Assembly (NCBI RefSeq): GCF_022539665.2
Contig: NC_081336.1
Location: 9,896,778-9,960,777, forward strand
Direction: 5' to 3'
Origin: Daphnia carinata
Lineage: Eukaryota > Arthropoda > Branchiopoda > Diplostraca > Daphniidae
DNA length: 64,000 nucleotides
Shown here: positions 31,400-43,559 of the stretch, one piece after another
How positions within the stretch are numbered: the first letter of the stretch is position 1
Layout: each line of letters starts with the position of its first letter
Program-made: the position numbers and the translations under genes
Notes under the pieces: model-generated
Told to the model about the DNA's origin: nothing
What the model saw: the letters and a program-made list of their open reading frames with translations, nothing else
Database searches by the model: none

Positions 31400-34300
31400 A
31401 CTCGCTACCTTTCATGTTTTTAGTCAGATTTCCATTTTGTCCCATATCAAACAAGCTCTCATTCCATTCCACCTATCATTCCCGATCCGAATAATCGTCG
31501 TATATGTATAGCAGATGCAAATTCCCGGAACAATCATCTAATCCACCTACGAACAATAGGTCTCCACTTTCAAGCAAGTATTACACCATCACCACTCATA
31601 TCAGATAAAAATTAATATACAAACCTATTCCCTGGTGGTTATGTGCGTAACTATCCTTATCCATTAACACTCGGATATCTCAATCCTCCTTGCCGTGCAA
31701 TTTATGCAACAAAACATCTTAGGAAGGAGCAGCTCAGTACCTACCAAATCAGGGAACACGAGCACAGTTAGTAGCAAGTACGCTAATTAAAACTGCCAAC
31801 TAAACTCAACTGCTGACGGGCGTCCGACAAAGATGAACTTCACGACGTTGACCTTCAACAACAGATTTGCTACTACGGCCGTTGAAAGAAAATAGACGTA
31901 CGTGCTTTTGTTTAATCGTTTTTTTTAGAAGATGGTATGGAAATGGAACAAGACCTTTTTTCTTCACCAACCACCTTCAGTCCAACAGGTTTATTTGAGT
32001 TGTCATCTTCATGGCTGTTAAGTCTGCAACATGAATTAGGTTAATATTTAAAAAAATAGAAACATAAAAAAAAAAAGAAATGGAGGCTGAACAGCAATCT
32101 AATCTAAATACCTTTTACATGAATACCATTATGGCTTGTGTAACTTTCACATCCATTTGTTAAACACCACCCGTTTGTCCAATGCAACAGCAACATTGAC
32201 AACATTTCAATTGGCAACATGATCCATCTCACCCCACAGTAAATGACAACCATATACGAGCTAGATTTAGATATCCGTGCTTTCTTCTTCAACAATGTTC
32301 TTTACCCTAAAAAAAAAACGTAATTCAATATTTTTCTCAAATACCTTTATTAGTTATTAAATTCACCTAGAATTCTTACTTTGTTCTAACTTACACCCGC
32401 TGACCACTGAAATGAGCGACTCCAAATCCTTCCTCTAATCAGCCTGCTCTCCTCAAAATTTATTGGTTGACGGCAAGAGTTCGGCCATCTTTCCCTCAAA
32501 ATGGCGGGGCGAGAAAATAGTTCCAGCAACTTTTCCCCCAAACGTTTTATAACACTAGTTCTACACTTGTGTACCAAAATTTTCTTTTTTCACAATCCTC
32601 AACATACCTCTACTATCCCTAGGAAATCTACAACGGTCGAACTGCTGATTTGTCATGTTGTGTGCTGAGAATGTCAAAGGACTGTTACCAACATGGGTTT
32701 CCGTTTAACCTCGTAAATCTATACAAGAAAAGAACAAGCTAACGGGCATTCTTTTCGCTAACGGCCCGTCCCCCCATGTAATGGTTGCATCAAGATACTT
32801 CCGCAATTATATATATTCTAACATATATGTAATTGTATATTCTAATTATCTATATATTCTAATATATAGAATTGCAAATGAAGCCAATTGACCCAACAAT
32901 AAATTAGACCCAACTACAAATAAAAAAGAAAAAAAAATGGAAATTAAGAACATTAAAACATGATTGGTGTAGTACCTACTTTCAACACATTCCCTGCTAC
33001 AGTGCTTATGTTGGGCGTCTTCAATAGTCTGCTGGGCCGGCCTTGTACAGTTGACAGTAACACTAAAAGCAATATTGGAAATAAATATTAAAAAAAAAAG
33101 AGAACAGCAACAGTTCAAATGAAATATAACATTACTGAAACACAAGGGTGGTAGAAGATCTCAATCCACCATTCCAGCCAATGACAATGATGATTTATGA
33201 GGAGATTGACCTGAACCTCAGGAATAATAACTCTTGTATGAAGAACTGAGCAACCATTCACTCATGAGCTTATACATGTACGTTGACCATGCTTGGCAGA
33301 GAAACCATTTTACGTTCAGGCAGTTTTAGGCGGGAAGTTCACAGATAAAGCAAATGCTTTCCACCTAATACGTTTAGAAAGTTATCAACATAATTAACTA
33401 TTGGCTTTAAATTTCTAAATTATATTGCACTTAACGACTAGCTAAAACCTTTAATATAACCAATTACCGAATAGTTTTCTGATTCCAAAGTGGGGAAGCC
33501 GAAAGACGCTCTTGCAGGACCAGGACAATGTCCAGAACGCGTGTCAGCCATTCCGAGTGGTGGTTCTTCACTGAGAGTTGAATGCTCTCCCTAGCTAAGC
33601 AAGTAACCGTGCCGCATGTCGCCATTTTTGGACTATTTAGTAGGAAGGGGAAAGTGTTGCCAGATGCTAGCAAATATTTGTTTCATTTTTATTACTTTTA
33701 CAAAATATCTTTAATACGTATAAATTAATATTTATCTAGTTTATGGAAATTTTGTAAATGCAACGTCAAAAAAATATTGTGCTTTACGTACGAGAACGTT
33801 AAAACTTAAAAATCTGACAGCGTCGAGTATGACTAGTCTGTGATGTACGGTGCCAAATTTGTCAACAAATCTTGTGAATCCGAAAAGTGAATTGAATATT
33901 CATCTGAAGTAACAGTAGGGATTTTGCCCTCGAAGAACGGTACTTTCCACAGGCTGGCCTCAGCATATTAGGACTTTGCTGGACACGAAAGCTTCATTTG
34001 AGCAGTTTAACCTTTGTTGGTATTTGCAATCGCCATTTCAGAGGGAGTAAATAAACAATTAACCGTTAAAGAACAACGGGTTTGCAGAGATTTGATCCAC
34101 TGACTTTTGGCTTTTGAAGCACATGCTTTACCAAGTAGCTAACTGCGTAGTTTGGTAACTCAACGTTTCAAAATATTCTTATTACTACCCGTTTAGATGT
34201 ATAATTGCTACATATTTTTACACTCTACAACCTTGTTTGGCTCATGTAGGAACAGATCACAGTAACGTGCATTTAACAGAAACATATTGCCTTGCTGTGC

Positions 34301-35640
34301 AGAATTGCATATTTACTGACTAGTTCAAAACAAGTGTGATCAAATGATCATGCCGATGTCAATTAGATAAAAGAATTGTCAATTGGTGTAATATTTAAAT
34401 TGGAGTGTTGTGTGTCGTCTAAATTGTGTTGCGAGCTGAAAGTGGTAGCCATGAATCTTATTCTCATTGAATTTTGTAGAAGGTAAAATGTACACTGGAA
34501 AATTTGTGCGTCGATCACCAAGTTCGTCCGTCAAGAGATACGTGAACCCAAATATCTGGTACGTTTAAAATTTAGTCATGTTATTTGAGTAAACTCGAGT
34601 AATTTCAAAGCAACACGATTAAATATCGTTTCACGAAACGTTTGAAAGTCAGTAAAATTTCCTTGCCACGTATCTCCCTGTCAAAAACAGTTTGGATATC
34701 AAAAGCATCGAGTTGTGTGTGCCTTTCGGAAGGTAAACAACGACTGCTACTCGCCAGAATGAGTTCAACTCCAAACTTAAATCTAGATAACCTTAAGACA
34801 TTTGTTGAGGTATGTGTACAAATTGTCTGCCTCGCGTTGCCTCCTGGCAATCTAGCTGATGGTTCTCTGATACGGACTGGTGAAAGTCAGAGTTTTTCTA
34901 CTACGTGTCTTATCACTACATAATGTCTTTTTACTTTTGAAATTTCCTTCAAAATGAGTCATTCAATCATTTTGCGAACAGTTAAACATAGGATAAAGGA
35001 GAATGTATAACGTACCAACTGGAGAAGAAAATATATCAAAAATAAAACAACGCATCGCAAAAAAAAACCTTGAGTTATTTTTGGAATATTTCATTTTATT
35101 CTGTATTGATCCATCACTTTTAGTTTTTATTCTTTTGTCAAGGAAAAATGGGTTCGGTTTTTCATGTTTTTTTCAGTTTTTAGGATCAACTAGCATCACC
35201 TTAAATTTAAAGAAACGAAGAGGAAAAGACATGAGAAAGATGACCAAGAAACCGAAATGCTGTTGGATTCCCAAAAGAAGAGAAAGGAAGAGGCAAAGTC
35301 AACGTGAAAAAAGAGAACCAGAGGCGCGATTAATTCGTGAAAAAGGAGAACAGGAAACCGATTGCGAGGATCCATGACGGGCTATCGTTCATGGTTTTTG
35401 GAACAGTTTGCCAACGGCCTTGAGACTTGCTTTCGCAATCTGGGAAATACGCTGAAACTAGGAAGAAATGGCGTTTGCGCTATTTCCTGCAGATAACATC
35501 AGATAAATGGATTCTTAAATTACTACTGCAACTGACCTCTTTTTTTGAACGAATGTCTTTTCAAAACACCATAAAGGCATTTAAACCAGTTTATACAGTA
35601 CTTTACTCGGCATTTCATTCTAAGCCTCTGTGCGAAGACG
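31400..35640. other. Region with no firmly supported gene
   Basis: Holds the second copy of the 31.1-kb segment (32885-33030) and the tRNA-derived repeat at 34000-34290. Near 34489-34557 a small plus-strand frame (MYTGKFVRRSPSSSV, then a GTACGT donor-like site) could be an exon but nothing joins to it. A basic-rich frame at 35200-35370 has no recognisable domain. Confidence 0.4.
34000..34290 (-). repeat. tRNA-derived interspersed repeat, copy 2
   Basis: Second copy of the family at 29140-29540. The tRNA-like core lies at about 34078-34150 on the minus strand, with A-box-like TTAGCTACTTGGTAAAGC. The B-box is mutated (GTGGATCAAATCTC). Confidence 0.5.
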
Positions 35641-35669
35641 AAAGGATGGGACATCAATTCTCCGGGACA

Positions 35670-37522
35670 ATGCGATCATTTCTTCTTATTTTGACGCTGT
35701 CTACGTGCTGTCTCATGGCTGCTCCACCTGATCTTCAAGCAAGAATTGAACAACTTGAGAAAAACTATGTGAGTCCACATTCATATCTTTTCTTGTTGCA
35801 TCGATTCATAATGTTTGTCTTACGTATTCGCTGACAGGTCGAAATTAAAGAACATTTGCAAGCCAAAATTATTGATTTGGAGATGAAAGTCGGTCGACTG
35901 GAAGCCAAAATTGAAATACAAGATTCACTTTTGGCTGTTCTAGAAAAAGGACATGACCCTTTGAAAGAGAATGTCGAAATCCGTCGTCAGATCGCAACTC
36001 ATCGTACTTGCCATGAAATCGTCGCCGCCAATCCGTCGTCCCCATCCGGTATGTACTGGATTGATCCAGACGGCCATGGCATCGGTGATCCACCAATCCA
36101 CGTTCATTGTGACATAAAGGCAGCCGAGGCGAATGGTGGTAACTGGAAGTTTGATCCTGTCAAAGGCACAACATCCATTTTGCATGACAGCCAGTCGAAA
36201 ATGGGCATTGGAAATTGCACAGAACCTGGATGTTACTCGAGGCTAATCAATTATTATGCAAGCGATAGACAAATCGACGCGTTGAGGCAATTGTCCGAAA
36301 ACTGCGCACAAATCATCGTGGTATTTCGATTAAAGCTCTGATTTGTGGGAAATGTCGTTGTTTTAAAACTCGTCGTTGATGTTGCAGCTCCATTGCAGGA
36401 ATTTGCCGTTCAACTACAATGGGACCGCCTATTCTTGGTATTACTACAAAAACGGCAAAAGGGAAACGTTTCACCGGAACAACTGCCACGAACTCGTTGA
36501 CAAAAACCATTCTGAGAAGTGTACGTGCGATCTATTTATTTGAATAAAAAAACGCGTTGGCAATTCAAATCGGGGCTGGAATTTAGTTTCGATACACGGT
36601 CGTGGTCTTCAACCTGTTATGCGCCTCCATTATAGCAATCCGCTTAATGGCTCCTTCCAGTACCAAGTGACGCCGTTCCGATGTCATGGAAAGGCAAAAA
36701 CGGAGGCGAAAACGGAGGCGAAAACGGAGGCAGAAACAGAGGCAATGCCGAGATCGTGCGAAGATTTGCGGCGGATGGGGCACACTCTCAACGGGATCTA
36801 CTCAGTCAGGGGAGACAAACAAATAGAAACGGTTTTCTGCCAATTTGATAAACTACCTAATGAACCAGGTAGGTGAATAGTAGTCACGTCTTTGATTTAA
36901 TTAACTGTCATTTTGGTAAATCTGCAAAGGAGGTATGTCAAAATCAAATTCTTGAAAAATTCTTGTTTTCCAAATTACAGGGAAAAAAAAGGCAAAAAAA
37001 GGCAAAGATTTTAAACGTTATTATATTTCAGGTTTCCAGAAGAAGATTGGATATCAAGACATAAAAACAAGGCCAATATACTTCTACGTACAGAAAGACA
37101 AACATTTTTCGCAAAGTGACGTTCCACTTCCGTTTGAGCGTAGCTTAGTCAACATTGGAGGAGCCATGGATTTGCCAAGCGGCGTATTCACAGCACCCGT
37201 CAACGGAACTTACTTCTTTTCTTTTACTGGACTCGCGCAATTTCCTATGGTTCCAGTTCCAGTGCTAAGGGAACTAGGCGCGAACCTTTATAAAAATGGT
37301 GAAAGAATAGCAATCAGTCAAGTTAACAAAGGCCAGCTATATCCGGATAATCTAAATCCAATCACCGTTCAAAGTATTGTACGTTTGCAAGCCGGAGACA
37401 AAGTATGGATCCAGATAAGTATTGGGATCAATGGGGGATTTCTATACGACGACAGGCATGCGGAAGTGAACCCGGGTGCACACACGAATTTTAATGGGTG
37501 GCTTTTGGAAGAAGAAATTTAA
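35670..37522 (+). CDS. Secreted coiled-coil protein with C1q-like C-terminus
   Basis: Exons: 35670-35768 (signal peptide MRSFLLILTLSTCCLMAAPP, then start of a coiled coil), 35838-36320 (161 codons: coiled coil, then a Cys-rich domain with SGMYWIDPDGHG and CTEPGCYSR), 36388-about 36525 (YNGTAYSWYYYKNGKRE), about 36661-36868 (RSCEDLRRMGHTLNGIYSV) and 37032-37522 (C1q/TNF-like jelly roll: GVFTAPVNGTYFFSF near its start, NGWLLEEEI at the end). The GAACCAG|GTAGGT donor and TTTCAG acceptor join in phase. I associate this layout with extracellular proteins expanded in Daphnia. Odd points: no clear donor ends exon 3, which runs into TGA after KCTCDLFI, and part of the linker usually found there seems missing. 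It may be a damaged copy, or the splice site may be non-obvious. An alternative start lies 24 bases upstream. Role is unknown; C1q folds usually bind ligands. Confidence 0.72.
36690..36745 (+). repeat. 12-bp coding repeat (KTEA units)
   Basis: The string GCAAAAACGGAG/GCGAAAACGGAG repeats three times and a fourth, altered unit follows. In frame with the C1q-like gene it encodes KTEAKTEAKTEAETEA. This sits just before SCEDL and is probably replication slippage in a linker. Confidence 0.8.
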
Positions 37523-37529
37523 GCAACGC

Positions 37530-39870
37530 AAACGTTTTCCACAACCCAGTGTGCCAGCAAATACTACGACCACAAACAAAAGGCACCAACGAACATGAAA
37601 AGTCCTTCAAATCCCATTATCAATGTACGTTCATGTCTCTGTAGGGACATTGTAGTCTTGCAAACAGCAATTACCTGGCTGTTTTACCAACTGCACATGT
37701 GTGAATTTCATTCTATATGATTGATGAACATGTTTTTGCCATCCCTGTTTATTTTCAGGATTGATTTGCGTGATGGAAACTGAGCATGATGAAATAATGT
37801 TTCTTTTTATTTTTACTTTATATTTCCTAGTTGTCGATTCTCTGCAATACAAAACTCTGTTCAGTAACATTGGTTTGGCCTATGCAACGATGTTTGTTGA
37901 TACCTTAAAAAATCATCAGCATCAGAAACTGATTTCTTAATTATTCGAAATTCTTAAATTCAATTCACAGTATGAAATTCAGTTCAACATTTCATAATTC
38001 CATTGCCATTTTTTCGCGATTAATTATTTTATTTTGTTTCTAGCGTGAGTTGGCAATGCTGTCGAGGAACTGGAGTGGGGAGGGTAAATAAAGCACCAAA
38101 TTGCGCTCACCAACTGACCAGTTTCACCATTGCCATTTTAACTGACAGCCACAAAGGATGTGTTACCTGTCGCTTTCTACTCGTCTAACTTTCTGTTTCC
38201 GTATTGTAAGGGTTTCAGTGTTCAAGACGAAAGTTTTCAGGGACAATCGACTGACAAAAAATTAAGTTTTCAAATTAGATGATGTATCAAGCGTAAAGAA
38301 AAACGACGATGGCAAGTCGGTCAGCTGATTGTGAATTATTTGGCGCCCTCGACGGGAATGCAGCAACCACGACCCAATCGCCCGGTGTAAAGCAGATAGT
38401 TCATCGATGGCTGTGCTGCGTTTGAATGCAATTCGTAACGGAGGAAGTTCTCTGCTCCATTTCCAGGTTAGTTTTTAGCTAGTTTTTTTTTATTTTGTTT
38501 TGCATGTGTCATCGTACAATGACATCTCTGAAGGGCCTAAAATCTCGACCCCTCTCCTCTCCCAGTTATATGGCTGTGATTTTTTTTCAAGTTGTAACCG
38601 TTTATTTTTTTGTTTTCCTTTTACTGATTTGCCAGAGATCCTTGAAAATGATGCAGTGTAAGAATGCACTGATTACGTCTTTTTTTTGCCTATTCATGGT
38701 CGGCATTGTCTTCCAGTCCTTTTTTTTTCTGACCATGTTTCGCCATTTTGGGCTCCATTTCTGCTTCGATGTCGCCGTAGAGTGAGGTTTGACATTGCAT
38801 TGTTCGAACTGACGAACAATGCAAGGGGCCTGCGTTTGCCAGAAATGGGGAAACAGGTGGCTTGGCAGAATCGTTTGAAAAACAATCACTCTTTCTTGCC
38901 GACTTGATTTGATTGATTTTTCGCATTTTGTTTTCCCAAACTTTTGAAGGTCACACCAGGAAAAGTGGCATTTGCTCGGTAGATGTCTACTCGTTTAAAA
39001 AATCGTAAAATCAATTGTATACATGCAGATGATTTGGTTAAAAACAAATGGATAGAATAGTATAGCATATAGTAGGAGGGTTTTAAAAACTTATTTAAGT
39101 AATTGTATTATTAAATGGCTGTGTTGTTGATGTGAACTACACACTTTTTCAATTTGCTAAATCTTTATCGGTGTATACAGCCTTTGTCAATGTTTTTTTG
39201 TTTTTACTTGCTTTTACTTTTTTTTTTCTTTTTTTAATGGTTTGCTAAATTGCAACACAGCTGGCAAGAAAAGATTTGATTGTCAAGTTTGACGGTCGTA
39301 CTGTTTTCACGTGAAAATTTCTTTCATTTGACTAGCGGAATTGTTAAACGATCGCAGTTAGCTCTACCGGCAAAAGCGGTTTCTCATTTGCCTTTAAGAT
39401 GACGAAGAAAATTGGGGGTTTTTATTCACCATTCGAGATATAATTTTTTTATTGTTTATTAAGGTTCTTTATTGCTCTGATTGTTTTCCTGAATGAGCTC
39501 CATTACAGTTTGCTAGAAGCTTGAAATGAAATGAACTACTTATCCAATGAGAGAAGAGGCTTGTTGAACCGATATTGAATCACTTGTTTTTTGCTTTGAT
39601 ACTTTCTTTTATTTTAATGTCGTTTGCGCACATAGAATTTATAAATTGTCGAATGAGTCGCAATCAACATGGCTAAAGGAGTCATAAATTGATAAGACTC
39701 TATGACGATGTAGTCTTTATTTTTATTTTTGAAAGTCCGTCGGCCTGAGCAATACACCCAAGAAAGCGGGATTTTTGAGTTTTCAAGGAGTAAATGGCAA
39801 AATTATTCCGAGTATACAACAGTCGCCATATTTTATTTTCCGTTAAAGTGCATTGCATCGCCAAGAGTCA
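37530..39870. other. Spacer left of G3
   Basis: From about 37760 the sequence matches the kinase-gene spacers at 8660-10300 and 44650-46320, so the array resumes here right after the C1q-like gene. The cassette core is at 38480-39020. No gene is supported. Confidence 0.6.
38480..39020. repeat. Intergenic cassette, copy 4, with hairpin
   Basis: Spacer cassette next to the 3' end of G3. The perfect hairpin (10-bp arms, six-base loop) is at 38797-38822. Confidence 0.8.
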
Positions 39871-39877
39871 TGATGAG

Positions 39878-42800
39878 TCATGATACAACATGAAGTGCTT
39901 CGTCGAGCAGTTTTAGGATTTCGTCCTTGTTGCTAATCTTATCATTATCGCGTAAATAACTTTGAGCATTCCTTCCATCATTGTCCTTTGCATTCACATC
40001 AATTCCCAGTTGGATTAAAAGTGGAATGGCGTCAATTAAATTAGGGCTTGAATTTGATCCACACAAATAATGGAGCGCATTCCTTCCATCAAAATCCTTT
40101 GCATTCACATCAATTCCCAGTTGGATTAAGAGTTGAATGGCGTCAATTAAATTTGGGCTTGAATTTGATTCACACAAATAATGGAGCGCATTGCTTCCCC
40201 TCTCGTTCTTTGCATTCACATCGTTTCCCAGTTGGATTAAGAGTTGAATGGCGTCAATTAAATTTGGGCTTGAAATTGATTTACACAAAAAATGGAGCGC
40301 ATTGCTTCCCCTCTCGTCCTTTGCATTCACATCGATTCCCAGTTGGATTAAGAGTTGAATGGCGTCAATTAAATTTGGGCTTAAAATGAGTTCACACAAA
40401 TAATGGAGCGCATTCTTTCCCCATTTGTCCTTTGCATTCACATCGATTCCCAGTTGGATTAAGAGTTGAATGGCGTCAATTAAATTTGGGCTTGAATTTA
40501 ACCAACACAAAGAATGGAGCGCATTCTTTCCCCATTTGTTCTTTGCATTCACATCGATTCCCAGTTGGATTAAGAGTTGAATGGCGTCAATTAAATTTGG
40601 GCTTGAATTAAACAAACACAAATGATGGAGCGCATTGCTTCCTAAATCGTCCTTTGCATTCACATCAATTCCCAGTTGGATTAAGAGTTGAATGGCGTCA
40701 ATTAAATTTGGGCTTGAATTTGATTGACACAAATAATGGAGCATATTATTACCATATTTGCCCTTTGCATTCACATCGATTCCAAGGCGAATTAAGTCGT
40801 TGATTCTTCCAACTAGATCAGCCGAAGTGTAACCAGCAAAAAGTTGTCGAAATTCTGTTTCTTTTTCAGTCAACTAAATTGGTGAAATTCACAATTGTTT
40901 ACGTTGTTAATTCCTCACTGATAAAAAATATTACTTTATTCTTAATGGATGCCAGTTGATTGACGACTTCTGTCGAATTCATTCTTTTTTCCGTATCATA
41001 TTCCAACATTTTCGTTAGTAAGTCATTCTCATAATATTTGCGCAGTTCGCCATCAATTTCTGAAATTTAGCACCCGATTGTTTATAAATAGAAGAGTAAA
41101 ATAGAATTGAAGTTAAAAATTGGCATTACTCGTCATATTCACTGGATTATTTTCAATGATGTTCTTGTGAATTTCAGTTTCACTTGAGCCGAATAAATGT
41201 TCTCCCTCCAAAAAAATATAACCGTAGACAATGCCGAGAACGAACACATCGCTCTTGACGGTGCCCCAAAACTTATTATTTTTCACGTTTTGATCGTTGT
41301 TGAGTTTTTCCAGCACTTCGGGTGCGTACCAAGTTCTCGTTCCTCTCACTCCAGTCCACGAGTGAAGTCCCTTTTCGTTTACGGATTTGGCCAGTCCAAA
41401 ATCAGACCATTTCATTATTATATTTTCATATTTTCCAGGCTTTCGCATAATGAGGATGTTTTCCGGTTTAATGTCCCGATGTATTAAATTCTTTGAATGG
41501 ATGTATTCCAGGCCTGTGGCTAATTGACGGAATATTTCGATAGGAGGTAGTATACGTTCGTTGTATTTTTTGGGATTATCCTCCTTCAGAAAAAGTTGAT
41601 CTAAAGAAGCGACACATAATTCCAATGCGTAGTACCTTTAACGCGAGAACGAAAAAAACAAATCAATTTTGGAATCATTTTGTTATTTAAAGTCATAAAA
41701 AAAATGTCTTGCATAAAGTCGTTGTCCGTTTCATAATGAAGAAGTTTGACGATGTTCGGATGATCCAATTTTAGCATTGCGTCTTCTTCTCTTTTGTCCA
41801 CATGACGCATTTCAACTCTTTTGACTGCAACTTCACGACCTCCGAACTTCCCTTTGTTTACCATACCAAAGCCACCTTCCCCTATTGGTTGTTGGCGGTC
41901 GAACCAAATTTTCATCTCTTTGTTAAATTTATTTTGCGAATAATAAAACGCATTCCATCCAGCGTTGTCCGGCAGCATCATATCCACTCCGAATTTAGTC
42001 AAAATACCAACTGCGTCGACTAAATTTGGGGTTGAATTGTATCGACATAGATAATGGAGCGCATTCGATCCATCGTCGGTTATTGCCTTTGCGTCGATTC
42101 CGGATTGATTCAAGACTTCAATTCCGTTAATTAAGGTTTGGCTTGAATGGTATCGACACAAATAATGAATGGCATTCATTCCATAGTTGTCCCTTGCATT
42201 CACGTCGACACCGCTTTTGATTACGAGTTGAATTGCGTCGGTAAATTTTGGGTTTGAATAGTTACGACACAAAAGATGGAGCACATTCGTTTCGTCTTTG
42301 TCCTTTGCGTTCACGTTAATTCCGAACTGAATTAATTCTTCTATTTTTCCCGTGAGATCCTCGCGAATCACGCCCACACAGTTCAAGCAATTCTTTTTCT
42401 TTTCCAGTGAGCTAATTGATAAATTGACATTTGCATACGAATGCTCGACTTGCTTTAAATTCATTATACCTTATCCTTGATCGACTGCAATTGAATGAGA
42501 ACTTTTTCCGATGTTATTCTTTCATTGGGATCGTTTCTCAACATTTTTTCGAACAGGTCATTCTCGTAACAGTCGCGCAATTTGCCATCCATTTCTAGGT
42601 ATAGCAATCAATTCTTTTTATCAGAAAATAATATCATTATAGTATATCAGGTATTACTTTGCATGTTAATGGGATCTCCTTTAACTATGTTTTCGGCAAT
42701 TTTATTTTCGATGGAACCGTAGAGATGTTCGCCATTCAAGAGTAAATTACCGAAAACAAGTCCCATTGCAAACACGTCGCTCTCGATGCTTACTGGATAA

Positions 42801-43520
42801 CTGGTTTCATCTACATTTCCTGTAGGGCTTTTCTTCTTTTTTTTTTTCAATCGAAGCCACTCGGGGGCTAACCATGCCTTATTGCTTCTGATAGGACTGG
42901 TTTGCTTTGCTTCACTGACACTTCTGATCAGTCCAAAATTTGTCCATTTGAGAGTTATCTCATCTTGGCCAGCAGGTTCCTCCGCAATCAGGACATTTTC
43001 TGGTTTGATGTCTCCATGAACTAAATTATTTGAATGGAGGTATTCGAGACCAGAAGCTAATTGTAGCAAACCATCGATATGATGTGGCATACGTCCCTTG
43101 TATTTTCTGGCATCATCCGACTTCAAGAACAGCTGATCTAAAGTGTCCAAACACGGGCCCAATGCATAGTACCTGGTAACATTTTAACGAAAACAAAATC
43201 AAATCCTTGTTGATATCGTACTGTTCTAAATTCTAAAAAATAAGAAATGCCCTACAAATAGACATAGTCACTTTCACGCTCATGAAGTTTGACGATGTTT
43301 GGATGATTTAACTCTAGCAAAGCTCTTTCTTCTTTACTTTGGTGCCTATGATGCACTCGAAATTTTTTCGTTTGAACATCGCCAACTCTGAACTTTCCGC
43401 CAAACGCTTGACCTGAACCATCCACCATATTTCCGATGCTCGCCAAATACTGAATAGTTCCGCAATGTTACAGTTTTTCAAATGACTTTGTTGCGATGGC
43501 TTCCGTTCAGACCTAAGCAA
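39878..43520 (-). CDS. G3: pseudokinase-ankyrin-kinase-ankyrin protein
   Basis: Exons on the minus strand: about 43450-43256 (first kinase N-lobe, 5' end uncertain), 43172-42658 (515 nt), 42594-42470 (125 nt), 42411-41713 (699 nt), 41635-41130 (506 nt), 41059-40935 (125 nt) and 40873-39878 (332 codons with stop). The first kinase has HGDIKPEN in place of HRD and WTNFG in place of DFG, so it should be catalytically dead. The second has GEGGFG, VAVKRV, HRDIKPEN, SDFGLAK and WYAPEVL, so it should be active. Ankyrin block 1 has four to five repeats; block 2 has seven full 37-residue repeats. Odd points: exon 4 is 2 nt short near 42357 (against 701 in G1B), which shifts frame after the 125-nt exon, and its donor is GC (AT|GCAAGA) where paralogues have GT. 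The protein may therefore be made only from a start inside exon 4, or the locus may be decaying. A dead kinase joined to a live one suggests allosteric control (inference). Confidence 0.75.
39960..40800 (-). repeat. Ankyrin-coding 111-bp array of G3
   Basis: Seven full 111-bp units plus caps. They are more uniform than in G2A: LIDAIQLLIQLGIDVNAK is unchanged in most units, which suggests recent expansion or homogenisation. Confidence 0.9.
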
Positions 43521-43559
43521 ATGACCAACGCCTTTACTTGATAACGTTTATCTTGAACC

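Noticed and set aside
41601-42464. Single long frame starting MNLKQVEHSYANVN as the G3 N-terminus
   Set aside because: Its first ~30 residues read through the intron and the exon start in the shifted frame caused by the 2-nt loss. The conserved LTGKEKELLELCG start is in another frame.
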